A stretch of DNA of 64,000 nucleotides from Phormidesmis priestleyi BC1401 (GTDB lineage: Bacteria > Cyanobacteriota > Cyanobacteriia > Leptolyngbyales > Leptolyngbyaceae). The DNA is taken from NCBI RefSeq assembly GCF_001650195.1, contig NZ_LXYR01000020.1:17231-81230 (forward strand). Reading direction: 5' to 3'. The translations under genes and the position numbers were made by a program. Numbering within the stretch: the first letter of the stretch is position 1; the number at the start of each line of letters is the position of its first letter. Shown piece by piece: positions 37,655 through 49,100 of this stretch. A model generated the notes under the pieces. That model had not been told where the DNA came from. It did no database searches and saw only the letters and a list, made by a program, of their open reading frames with translations.

Positions 37655-37978
37655 CTAGACTCTAAATTCGTCGGTTTCTTCGGTGTATTCGATCGGCAGT
37701 ATTACCATCAAATTATCGCTGGGGCGCGGGATGTAGTGAGAAGACAGGAAAAGCTTATCGCCTTCTTTGTTGGAGTGAATTTTTTTAGCGGCTTCGATGC
37801 CCGCCTCGACTGCCATCTTGACTTCGGACACATTTCCTCGAACAATAATCGTCACGTAGGCACCGCTGACTTTCTCCATATTGACCAAGGTGACACGGGC
37901 AGCTTTTACCATCACATCCGCAACCGCCAGTGCTGGAGGTAAACCCCGCACTTCCACCATTCCAACGGCGTTACCCAT
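37655..37978 (-). CDS. Carboxysome-type BMC shell protein (CcmK-like)
   Basis: 107 residues, one BMC domain that would assemble as a hexameric tile: MGNAVGMVEVRGLPPALAVADVMVKAARVTLV, YVTIIVRGNVSEVKMAVEAGIEAAKK and IPRPSDNLMVILPI. The pore loop reads EKVSGAYV where CcmK2 has KIGSGRV, and an extra charged stretch (SNKEGDKLFLSSHY) precedes the last strand. It is a satellite shell gene, away from any ccm operon in the window, as seen for minor CcmK paralogues that tune shell permeability. The exact paralogue (K3-K6) cannot be fixed by reading. Confidence 0.9.
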   Translation of the reverse strand: MGNAVGMVEVRGLPPALAVADVMVKAARVTLVNMEKVSGAYVTIIVRGNVSEVKMAVEAGIEAAKKIHSNKEGDKLFLSSHYIPRPSDNLMVILPIEYTEETDEFRV

Positions 37979-38070
37979 ACTAATTTCCCTTTCGATCTCG
38001 CGACGATACCATCACTCATTCTACGCAGGTTCTATGGCTTTTTTGCAATCAGCCAGATCTTTCGCGTCAA

Positions 38071-38868
38071 TCAAATTTCGTCTGGATTCACCCCCATGGC
38101 TCGTAGGCATTCAGCTAGATGATCTGCCCGTTGCCGTTCTGCGTCTGCCCGTTGCCGTTCTGCGTCTGCTCGTTCGGCTCCAGTGAGAATAATTTGCCCA
38201 TCGCGATCGCACCACCGCAACCACAGCCGAGTGACTTCTTCTTCAAACTGCCCCGACCAAAGCGTGAGTCCTAATCCCACCTCCTCTAAACAAATCGACT
38301 GCCCAACTTCGCTCATTCCCTGATGGGGGGTCAACTCTGTATAGCGACCTGATACATTCGACCAGACCCGTAACAGCGCCCCGTTCATCTCGTTTTGACC
38401 CTGAATCTGTTGCAGTGGGTCAAACACAACGTAGTAGGGAATGCGGATTTGAGCGTACAAATCTTTCTTGATCGTCGTCTTTCCCTTTTGCTGCGACTTT
38501 CGGCTCAGGGTGAGTTCGTCGCCTTCTTGATTGGAGACAATCTCAACGCAGACTTCTGGCGGCTTGCCAAACTCCCAGACAAAATACGAGCGGTTTTGTT
38601 TTTTGGAAAAGTCGTCCGCGCACTGCACTCCTAGACTCAGCATCATATCGGGCACGACCGGATCGCCCTTGAGTTTGTAGAAAAGTCCTACATTAGCAGC
38701 CGCGAGGAACGGTGGAGATAATGCTTTGGAACTGTAGAGCGGTTCTACTAACAGTCGTTGCTGCTTTTCAGATTGAAGGTTGTCCACGGGCGTATCGTCC
38801 TCGATCGTCAGATGGCTGATGTCAAGCTCAGTGACGATTTCTTCATCGTTGACAAGCTGTTGAGTCAT
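38071..38868 (-). CDS. Uma2-family (DUF820) putative endonuclease-fold protein
   Basis: The 265-residue member of the large cyanobacterial Uma2 family has a PD-(D/E)xK nuclease-like fold. Visible are VVPDMMLSLGV, WEFGKPPEVCVEIVS and KDLYAQIRIPYYVVFDP, fitting the D-E-K arrangement. The C-terminal 40 residues are a tandem ADAERQR repeat predicted as coiled coil, encoded by a 21-bp direct repeat. These proteins are abundant and functionally uncharacterised. It lies 23 bases before (in its own direction downstream of) the alpha/beta hydrolase stop, so the two may be co-transcribed. Confidence 0.85.
   Translation of the reverse strand: MTQQLVNDEEIVTELDISHLTIEDDTPVDNLQSEKQQRLLVEPLYSSKALSPPFLAAANVGLFYKLKGDPVVPDMMLSLGVQCADDFSKKQNRSYFVWEFGKPPEVCVEIVSNQEGDELTLSRKSQQKGKTTIKKDLYAQIRIPYYVVFDPLQQIQGQNEMNGALLRVWSNVSGRYTELTPHQGMSEVGQSICLEEVGLGLTLWSGQFEEEVTRLWLRWCDRDGQIILTGAERADAERQRADAERQRADHLAECLRAMGVNPDEI
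38124..38175. repeat. 21-bp tandem repeat inside the Uma2-family gene
   Basis: Two exact 21-bp units (38124-38144 and 38145-38165) and a partial third encode ADAERQR on the minus strand. Because 21 is a multiple of 3, unit gain or loss would keep the frame. Confidence 0.85.
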
Positions 38869-38891
38869 GGGCAGTAACCAAACCCGATGCT

Positions 38892-39776
38892 TTATTGTCG
38901 TCCGAATCGGATGGTCTCAGCCGTGATCATTGGTTGTTCAAGATGGGGCACATGTCCGCAGTGCTGAATCCAATGCAGTTGGCTCGTTGGAATTGCGTCT
39001 CGAAATCGCTCTGCGTCTTGGGTGCCTAGAATTTGATCTGAGTCACCCCAGAGAATTAGCGTGGGCTGCGAAATCTGCGAAATCCTACCATTGAGAAAGT
39101 TATAGCCGCCGCTTTTGGTGAACGCAATGATCGATCGACTCCATCCAGACATCTGCAAATGCAGCGCGGCACAAAGCTCGGCATCGGCAGTCACCAAGCG
39201 ACGATCGGCATACGCTTTTAAACTCACTTGGCGACGAACTTTGGGCTGGCGCAAAAATTCGGTGGCTAAATAACCGAGAGGCGGCACCAAAAACTTAGAG
39301 ACAGCCGGACCTGCGGCAAATCCGGCACTGTCGATGAGAACGAGCTTTGCGACCGCTTCGGGATAGGTGAGCGCAAAATCGATCGCCGCCGCTCCGCCCA
39401 TTGATGCCCCCACCAAAATCACGGGCTGGTCAATCAGAGTCTTCCAGAACGAGTGCAAATGAGTTTTGATAGCCATCGGATTAAACGGGGCTGAGATCGG
39501 GCGATCGGTAAACCCAAATCCCAGTAAATCAACTGCCCAGGTGTCTTGCTGATCAGCCAGGATTGGCAGGAGTCGTCGAAACTCAAACACAGAGCTATCA
39601 AACCCGTGTAATAGCAAAATCGGAGTTCCGCCTGCACCTTGGTGAATGTAAGCCGTCTCGATCGAGTCTTCGATCAAAGGAGTCGCGATCGCATGACGAG
39701 TGATCTGATGAGCAATCGCGATCGAGGTTGCTTCGCTCAGACGGGCAACGTCAGCAGGTAAAAAATTCGCAAACAT
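38892..39776 (-). CDS. Alpha/beta hydrolase
   Basis: 294 residues. The fold is clear from LLLHGFDSSVFEFRRLLP (oxyanion loop), DLLGFGFTDRP, the nucleophile elbow VGASMGGAAAIDFAL (Ser), LILWGDSDQILG (Asp) and HCGHVPHLEQP (His), so the triad is complete. ATG 39776 (MFANFLPADVARLSEATS) is preferred over 39824 because it matches typical cyanobacterial family N-termini. No signal peptide. Substrate unknown. Divergent from the giant DUF4347 gene. Confidence 0.9.
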   Translation of the reverse strand: MFANFLPADVARLSEATSIAIAHQITRHAIATPLIEDSIETAYIHQGAGGTPILLLHGFDSSVFEFRRLLPILADQQDTWAVDLLGFGFTDRPISAPFNPMAIKTHLHSFWKTLIDQPVILVGASMGGAAAIDFALTYPEAVAKLVLIDSAGFAAGPAVSKFLVPPLGYLATEFLRQPKVRRQVSLKAYADRRLVTADAELCAALHLQMSGWSRSIIAFTKSGGYNFLNGRISQISQPTLILWGDSDQILGTQDAERFRDAIPTSQLHWIQHCGHVPHLEQPMITAETIRFGRQ

Positions 39777-39824
39777 CTCTTCAGTGTATTCTGATTCGAG
39801 ACTCGAACGGCACACAACACGCAT

Positions 39825-40181
39825 CTAGACAGGGCAAACGCATCTAAATTGCTTAGAGAATAGTAGTAGCGTTCTGGGTAATAAACGGCGCTATCTTTAG
39901 CCAAAGTCATTCTCAATAAGCTCCAACTATTGCGGATCTTCTCAATAAGGTAAGCAAAATGGCTGCTTGTTGACATGATGCGTTTGCCCTGGCATCTAGA
40001 GCGATCGCCTCCTTAATCGCCAACAACTTCCGGTCACAGAAGTGTAAAGACTTTACGTTCGAGGGCGAAAGAACTGCGTGTTTGTTCTCAAGAATGTGTG
40101 TTCTACTGACATTCGGGGAAAGATAGCTGCGGCTATTCAGTCATCTCTAGCCCCTAGTCACCTTGCGAGAAGTTCAACATT
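39825..40181. other. Spacer between divergent hydrolase and giant-protein genes
   Basis: About 400 bases (39777-40181) with no supported gene. It contains a direct repeat TTCTCAATAAG (near 39910 and 39940). It should carry the promoter of the 11.2-kb gene; no specific promoter motif could be assigned. Confidence 0.4.
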
Positions 40182-43100
40182 ATGGAATTTACTGGGTCAT
40201 CTGCTTGGAACCGGAACTCGCTGTCCCCCGATGCTGCGCCTGCTGCGGCTGCGGTTAGCAATTCTCTCGCAGCCCCGATTTCCACTCTCGCACTGCGGAC
40301 TCGTGCAGCCACGTCTCTATTATTTATAGAGGCTAACGTCACCGATTATCAAAGCCTGGTGGCTGGGGTAAAGGCGGGAACTGAGGTTCATGTGCTCGAC
40401 CCGATCGCAGATGCAGTCACCCAAATTACCCAAACTCTTGTAGGGCGCACCGGAATCTCTAGCCTCCATATCGTCTCGCATGGAGAGGCAGGCGGTTTGC
40501 AGTTAGGCAGCACTGAGTTAGATGGGCAGAACCTCGATCGCTATGCGACGCAACTAGGATCTTGGTCACAGGCGCTGACTCCAGATGCCGATATTTTGCT
40601 CTATGGCTGCAATGTCGCTCAAGGGGCACAAGGTCTTGATTTTGTGCAGCGTCTGGGGCAGATGACCGGGGCAGATATTGCAGCCTCCAATGATTGGACG
40701 GGCGATCGCGCGGCAGGAGGCAACTGGACATTAGAGGTTCATACGGGCGAGATTGCGGCGGGTCTTGCTTTTCAGGCATCTACCTTGGCAAATTATCATC
40801 ATCTGTTGCCCGTTGATCTGCTGTCTCCGATCGACCCCGCTTTGGTCAGTGGAAGTGACAGCACGGGCGGCAGCTTGGGCACTGGCTCAGTGAGCAATGA
40901 CGGGCGCTATATCGTCTTCACGAGCAATTCGGGCAGTTTGGATGCCACCGATAAAAATGGTAAATCGGATGTGTTTTGGCTCGATCGTCAAACTCAAACG
41001 CTAAAACTCGTCAGCCACAATCTCGGCAAAACAGGTAGCTCAAATGGGGCTTCGTCGAGCGCGGTGATCAGTGGCGATGGTTTGTCAGTGGCGTTTGTGA
41101 GCGATGGGACTGATCTCGCCCTTGGTGATCAAGACTCGCAAAAAGACGTGTTTTTGTGGAAATGGGACAGCGCTACTAGCACCGACACGCTGAGTCTCGT
41201 GAGCGGCACCAACAATAGCGCAATCTCAGATGGAGATTCTTATAACCCTATTATTAGCGACAACGGTCAGTATGTCTCGTTTTTAAGCGATGCAGCAAAC
41301 CTGACTTCTCTTTCTGACAGCAATGGTCAGCCTGATGTCTTTCAGTGGGATGGATCAGCGAGTATGAATGCAGTCACGCTCGTCAGCCGAAATCGCAGTA
41401 AGAACGGGAGTGGCATCAAAGGAGTATCGACCAGTTTCTCAATGAGTCGAGATGGCAATTTTGTCGCCTTCAGCAGCAATGCCAATAACTTAGTCGCCTT
41501 TACGATCGACCTCAATGGCTCTACTGAAGACGTGTTTCGCTGGGGTCGTGTCGGTAACACGATGACCTTAATCAGCAGAAGTCTTTCTCCCAGCACAACC
41601 GGAGCGGACGGGGAATCAATCAATCCAGTCATCAGCAATGATGGGAGCCGCATCGCATTTGTAAGTGCAGCGAAAAACCTAGATGCACTAGATAGCGACA
41701 ACGCGAAAGACATCTTTTTATGGGATAATGCCAGCGCGACTGCTAACAAGATTCGCTTGATCAGCGTCAATAGCGCCGGAACGAATAGCGGTAGTAAATC
41801 AGCCAATCCCTTTGCTGAGAGTGGGTCTCTCAACCCAGTGATTAGCGGCGATGGGAAGTATGTGGCGTTTACCAGCTATTCCACAGATTTGATGGCGGCT
41901 GCTGACGCAAACAATAAGCAAGACGTGTTTGTCAGAGATGTTGATGCGTCCACAAATTTTCTAGTCAGCGGTAACAGTGCTGGGGTGTTTGGCAACGATG
42001 TCTCGTCTGACCCGTCGATTAGCGGAGATGGCAAGCGAATTAGTTTTGCCAGCAGTGCCAGCAATCTAGTCACGGGCGACACGAATGGCAAGCGCGATGT
42101 CTTTGTCCATGATTTAACTGGCAGCACGACTTCGTTAATCAGCCGCAGTGCAACCGCGATCGGAGATAACGATTCTCCCGCAGATGACCCGACCAATCCC
42201 TCGGTCTACGCGTCTGCAATCAGCGCAGATGGAAAGTTTGTGGCGTTTACCAGTCTAGCCAGCAATCTGGTCGATCGAGATGGCAACAGCGCGGCTGATG
42301 TGTTTATCGCCCAGTTGCCGACCGTCGTAAATCTAGCTAGCTCAATTAGTTTGGTGTCTCGTCAAGGGTCTGACCCATCGCTTACGCCCAAGACGGGGAG
42401 TGAAGACTCGACGCTGACGGGCAACTCAGTGAGTGCCGATGGTCGCTATGTGGTTTACACAAGCAAAGCTCCTGAATTAGCGCCTAACGATGTCAATAGC
42501 GCTCAAGACGTGTTTGTCAGAGACAATCAAACCAACACGGTGACGCTGATCAGTCGCACCTCCGCAGGCTCGTCAGGAAATGGAAATTCTTATAGCCCAG
42601 TCATCAGTCGAGACGGTCAGTTTGTTGTCTTTGTCAGTGACGCATCTAATTTGGTGGCGGGTGACACGAATGGAGCATCCGACCTCTTTTTATGGGAGCG
42701 ATCGCAGCCTAACACTCTGACGCTGATCAGCAAAATCAATAGCGGAACAACGAGCGGAAATCAAGCTTCGCTGAATCCCATCATTAGCGGCAACGGTCAA
42801 TATGTTGCCTTCACCAGTTTGGCAACTAATCTTGTGAGTGGCGATAGCAACGCAAAACAGGACGTGTTTGTGTGGGAGCGATCGACTAAAACAACCACGC
42901 TAGTTAGCCATGCGAATGGGAGCACAAACAGCAGCAATGGCACATCTGAGAATGCGTCGATTAGCGATGATGGACAGATGATCACCTTCACAAGTGACGG
43001 CACAAACTTGATTGCAACGCCGACGGCTGCACAGAAACAAGTGTTTTTCTGGGATCGCAAAGCAACTCCGCTTTCACTGATTGGTCAAGATAGTGCAGGC

Positions 43101-46100
43101 GCGATCGCCAACGCAGAATCAGACAACGCAGTCATCAGTGGCGATGGACGCTATGTTGCCTTTACGAGCAGTGCATCGAATCTATTTGGCAACGATACTA
43201 ACGCGGCTCAAGATGTGTTTATTCGAGATTTGGTCAAGAACACGACGACAGCAGTGAGTGTCGATTCTGCGGGAGCTTATGGCACCGTGACTGGAGGCGC
43301 ACCTGGGAGTGGAGCGTTTGCATCAAGTCCGGTGATCAGCAGCTATGGAGGTAAGGTCTATGTCGCATTTACCAGCACCTTTAATACGCTGGTCGCTACT
43401 GATACCAACAGCGCTCAAGATGTGTTTGTGCGCGAAATTGATATCAATGACTCCACCAAGAGCCGAACAATCTTAGTGAGTGTTAACAACAATGGCACCG
43501 ACAGCGGCACAGGAACGGGGACGGGCGGCTCGTTTGGTGGAACGGGTTCATTTAGCCCCTTACTCAGCCGAGACGGACGATTTTTGGCGTTTGTCAGCTA
43601 CTCTAATAATCTTGTTGCCAGTGACACGAATGGCGCACAAGATATTTTTGTTCGAGATTTACTGCTCAACAATACAACGCTAATTAGCAAGAACAGTGCC
43701 GGAACCGATAGTGGAAAAGGAACTTCTGACGTTCCGGTGATCAGTAGCAGTGGCAGCTATATTGCGTTTGTTAGCAATGCGGGTGATCTGGTTGGAGGCG
43801 ATTTCAACGGCAAATTTGATGTGTTTGGCAGCAAGTTGTTGCCGTTGGTAAGTCTGACCACGATCGCCGCAACTGCCAGCGAAGCGACGCCCTCTAGCGA
43901 TCCGGCAATCTATCAAATCAAGCGCAACACTAAAACAGGAGAACTGACCGTTAAACTCGCGATCGATCCAACCAGCACGGCGGCGGCGACCGATTATGAT
44001 CTGTCGGTCGATCCGGCATTTGCGACGATCGTCAGTTTCTCTGCGACTGAGATTGTTCTGAAATTCTTGAGTGGCACAGACACGATCGATCTCAAGATGA
44101 CTCCAAGAGACGACATTCAAGCGGAAGCAGACGAAACTCTAAAGCTATTTATCACCGCAGACGCAGCCAATTCGGGCTATGCGATTAACACGAGTGATAA
44201 CACAGCGACGACGACGATTCTGGCAAACGATACCGCTGTCATCAACACGAACGATAGTGGTGAAGGATCACTCCGTCAAGCCATTATTAACGCGAACGCA
44301 TTCGCTGGCGCAAATACAATTAGCTTTGCGATTGTGGGGACTGGAGTGCAAACGATCGCGCTACAGTCTGCTCTGCCGATTCTCAGTGATGGAGTCACGA
44401 TCGACGGCACGACTCAAACCGGATTCACCGACACTCCTTTAATTGTCTTAGACGGCACTGCTGCTGGGGCAACTGCGAATGGCTTACAAATCTCCGCCGG
44501 AAGCAGCACCATTAAAGGACTCGCGATCAAAAACTTCGCTCAAGACGGCATTTTGATCGACACCCAAGGCGGCAACACCATTCAGCAAAACGACCTTTCG
44601 ACAAACAAAGGGTCGGGGGTCGCGATCGTGGGCACTGTCACCGGAAACCGCATTCAGGGCAACACCTTCACGGGCAATACAGGTTTGGGGATTGACCTCG
44701 GCAACGATGGCGCAACTGCCAACGACGCAGGGGATTTAGATGTAGGTGCAAACAATCTGCAAAACTTCCCCGTGTTAAAGATCGCCGAACCGATCGGAAC
44801 GGGAGCCGCGATCGGCGGAACACTCAACAGCGCACCAAGTGTTCAATTCCGAGTCGAATTTTTTAGCAGCGATGCGACGGGCACGGCTCAAGGCAAAACC
44901 TTCCTCGGCTTCACGAATGTCACCACTGATGCAAGCGGCACTGGAACCTTTAGCTTTACGGCTGCTGGAGTCGCTCTCGGAGAGTTGATTACCGCGACAG
45001 CAACCGACGCGAGTGGCAATACGTCAGAGTTATCGACGGCAAAAGCAGTGGTGGTTCCTACCGTCAGTCTAGATGCGACCCCGGTTAAGCTGCCAGAAGG
45101 CACCGCGACTTCTACCGCGATTCCCTTTGTCATCACCCTGTCTCAGCCCAGCACCCAAGATGTTGTTGTCACTTACAGCACCGCAGACGGCACCGCGACG
45201 ATCGCCGATAGCGATTACACGCCTGCTGCGGCTGCCAGCATTACCTTTGCTCCGGGTCAAACAACCCAGACGATTAACATTGACACGATCGCTGATAATC
45301 AATACGAACCCGATGAAACCTTCACCGTTACGTTAAACGGAGCAACGAATGCGGCGTTAACTGCTGCCGTCAGCGCAACAGGCACGATTCAGAATGATGA
45401 TCAAAAGCCGACAATCACGATCGCTAATGCGAGTCAGAATGAATTGGACAGCGGTTCTGCACCCATCATCTTTACAGCAAGTCTATCGAACCTTAGCACT
45501 GAAACTGTCACGGTAGACTACGCCACCGCAGACGGTAAAGCAACCGTGGCAGACAGTGACTACGCCAATGCATCGGGAAGTCTAACTTTCTTGCCGGGTC
45601 AACTCACTCAAACCTTTGAAGTTTTGGTCAATGGAGATACCAAATTTGAACCTGATGAACCCTTCCAGGTGATATTAGCAAATCCCATTAATGGCACGAT
45701 CGTATCTGCTACGAACATCGCTACCGGAACGATTCTGAATGATGATCCGGGTCCCACGTTAAGCATTACAACGCCCGCCGCACAGCTTGAAGGCACAAGC
45801 GGGACAAATACTCCTTATCTGTTCGTCGTCAATCTCAGTCAATCGAGTAGTCAAGAAGTCACGGTGAATTATGCGACGATCGACGACACCGCGACGATCG
45901 CCGATAACGATTACACTGCCGCATCGGGGACGCTCACATTTGCGCCAAACACCACCAGTCAAACCGTCACGGTTTTCTCTCAAGGTGACAAAAAGTTTGA
46001 AGTCGATGAGCAGTTTTTCGTCAAGTTGACGAGTTCAAATAACGCCAATCTTTCTGCCGCCGTTCAAGCGACGGGCATCATTACGTCTGACGACACCACT

Positions 46101-49100
46101 CCTCCGACGCTGGAAATTGCAAACACAGAGGCACCAGAAGGCAATAATGGCACCACTGCTTACAACTTTGTCGTTTCCCTGTCGGATGCCAGTTATCAAA
46201 CCATTACCGTCGATTACACCACACAGGATAAGGATGCGACGATCGCGGATCAAGATTATCAAACTGCTTCTGGAACCCTGACGTTTGCCCCCAATGAAAC
46301 TCGTAAAACCATCACCGCTTTAGGAAATGGGGATAACAAATACGAGGGCACTGAGACATTTTTGATGAATCTCAGAAATTCTTCAAATGCTACAATCTCA
46401 AGCGCAAGTTCAACGGGAACGATCACAAACGATGATTCTCTTCCTTTGATCAGCATCAACGACGTAAGCAATCCTGAAGGAGATACGAGCACCACTAAAA
46501 ATAACCTATTCACGGTTAGTTTAAGCAACCCTACAGATCAAACTGTTACTGTCGATTTTGCAACGGCAGACGGTACAGTGGCTAACAGCAGTGCAACAAC
46601 GGCTGATAATGACTACTTAAGCACTTCGGGAACGATCACGTTTAATCCGGGTGAAATCACTAAGACGATCGCTGTTGCTACAAATGGAGATGCCAACTTA
46701 GAGAAAGACGAAGAGTTCTCTGTGAATCTTAGCAATGCGAAAGAAGCTGGAATTCTCAAAGGTCAGGGCAAAGGAACGATCGTCAATGATGATACGGCTC
46801 CTACCCTGAAGATTGATAGTGTGAGTCAGAAAGAAGGCGATCAAAACACAACTGAACTGATCTTTACTGTCAGCCTCTCTGCCACCAGCAACGATCCGAT
46901 TACGGTCGAATACTTGACTCAGGATGACACGGCGACGATCGCGGATCTTGACTACCAAACCAAAACCGGAACCCTCACGTTTGCGCCCAACACGCTAACC
47001 CAAACGTTTGCCGTTCTTGCCAATGGTGACACCAAGCTAGAAGGAGACGAAACCTTCAAAGTTAAACTGCAGAACCCTAGCGCAGGTGCGCTAATTTCGG
47101 TGGCTGAGGGCATTGGCACCATTAGAAACGACGATCTCCAACCAACGATCGGCATCGATCAGAAAATCAGCATCACCGAAGGCACGAGCGGCACCCTCAC
47201 CGTCAGCCTTTCTAACCCCAGCACTCAAACTGTCACCGTCAAATATGACTCGGCAGATGGGAAAGCAACGATCGTCGATAACGATTACACCCAGGCATCC
47301 GGGACGCTCACCTTCAACCCTGGCGAACTCAACAAAACGATCACCGTCTCTACCATAGCCGACACTAAGTTTGAAGGCGACGAAGACTTTACGGTCAGGT
47401 TGAGCCAAGCCGGAAACGCAGATGTCTCATCGGTTTCGGGGCAGGGAACGGTGACGATCGTCGATGATGACTCTCGCCCCACCATCAGCATCGACAACCT
47501 TTCTCAAAACGAAGGCAATAGCGGCACGACTCCTTACGTGTTCACAGCGAGTCTCTCGAACGCCAGCATTGAGACGATTACGGTGAATTATGCTACGAGC
47601 GACGGCTCGGCAACGTTAGCAAACAGCGATTATGCCAGCGCATCTGGCACGCTCACATTCAACCCCGGTGACTTGAGCCAGAAGATTACGGTTTTGGCAA
47701 ATGGCGATACCGATTTTGAACCCGACGAAACTTTTAACGTCACTCTTGGCACGGCAACCAATGCCACGACTTCTGCTGCTGCCGGGGTCGGAAAAGGCAC
47801 CTTGCTCAACGATGACAATGCACCACGTCCCACGATTCGCATTGATAGCGGCGTAACTCAAAACGAGGGCAACACAGGGGCAACAACCGCCTATGAGTTT
47901 AACGTGATGCTCTCGACGAGTTCGCTCGAAACGGTGACGATCGGCTACACCACAAAAGACAATTCAGCAACAACGCTGGACAACGATTACACCGCTAAGT
48001 CTGGCATTCTCACTTTTGCACCGGGCACCCTCAGCCAAAAAATTACGGTGTTGGCAACCGGAGACGACACTCTAGAACCTGATGAAAGCTTCTTTGTCGA
48101 CCTGCAAAACCCCAGCAGCAACGCCGATCTTTCAAGTGCCGACGGGCGAGGAACGGCAACTCTATCCAATGACGATCGCCGCCCTACGCTCAATATTGAC
48201 AGCCCGACTGTGCGAGAAGGAGCAAATGGCGACATCACCCCGATCGAGTTTGGGGTGACGCTCTCAAATCCCACAAGTAACGCTGTGACAGTGGACTATA
48301 AAACGATCGACGGGTCTGCCACGATCGCCGATAGTGATTTCATTCAAACGGCTGGCAAACTGACCTTTAACCCTGGCGAACTCAAAAAGACGATCACCGT
48401 TTCTGCCAAGGGCGATAATAAATTTGAGCCAGACGAAACGTTCACTATTCAGCTAGAGAATCCCAACAATGCAGACATTACTGGAGTGGGTCGAGGCACT
48501 GGCACCTTACTCAATGATGATTTCACGCCGATCCTTAGCCTCGAATCTGCCAATGTCAGTCAGATCGAAAACGCGACCAGTCCAGCTCTCTTTGTCGTAA
48601 AGCTCTCGAATCCTACTGACCAGACTGTCACCGTTAATTACGATACGAGCGACGGCACCGCAACGATCGCGGATAACGATTACATTCGCGCCACCGGAAC
48701 TCTGACCTTTGCCCCTAACGAAACTCAAAAGACGATCGCCGTGTCTCCCATTGACGACACGAAATATGAGGGCAATGAAACCTTTAGTCTCAATTTGAGA
48801 AACGCCAGCAACGCGACGATGCCGACGGGCATTCTCACAGGCACGGGCACAATCATCGAGAATGATCCCGTTCCGACCATCAGCCTCAGCACCGCCACCG
48901 TCAACCAGCTCGAAGGGAGAAGCGGCACTACGCCCTACGTGTTTACGGCGACACTCTCAAATGCCAGCAGTCAGGCGATTACGGTTGATTATGGCACCGC
49001 AAACGGCACCGCGACTCTCGCCGATAATGACTATCAGCAAGCGGCTGGAAAGTTGACCTTTGCCCCCACCGAAACCAGCAAAACCTTTACGGTGTTTGCC

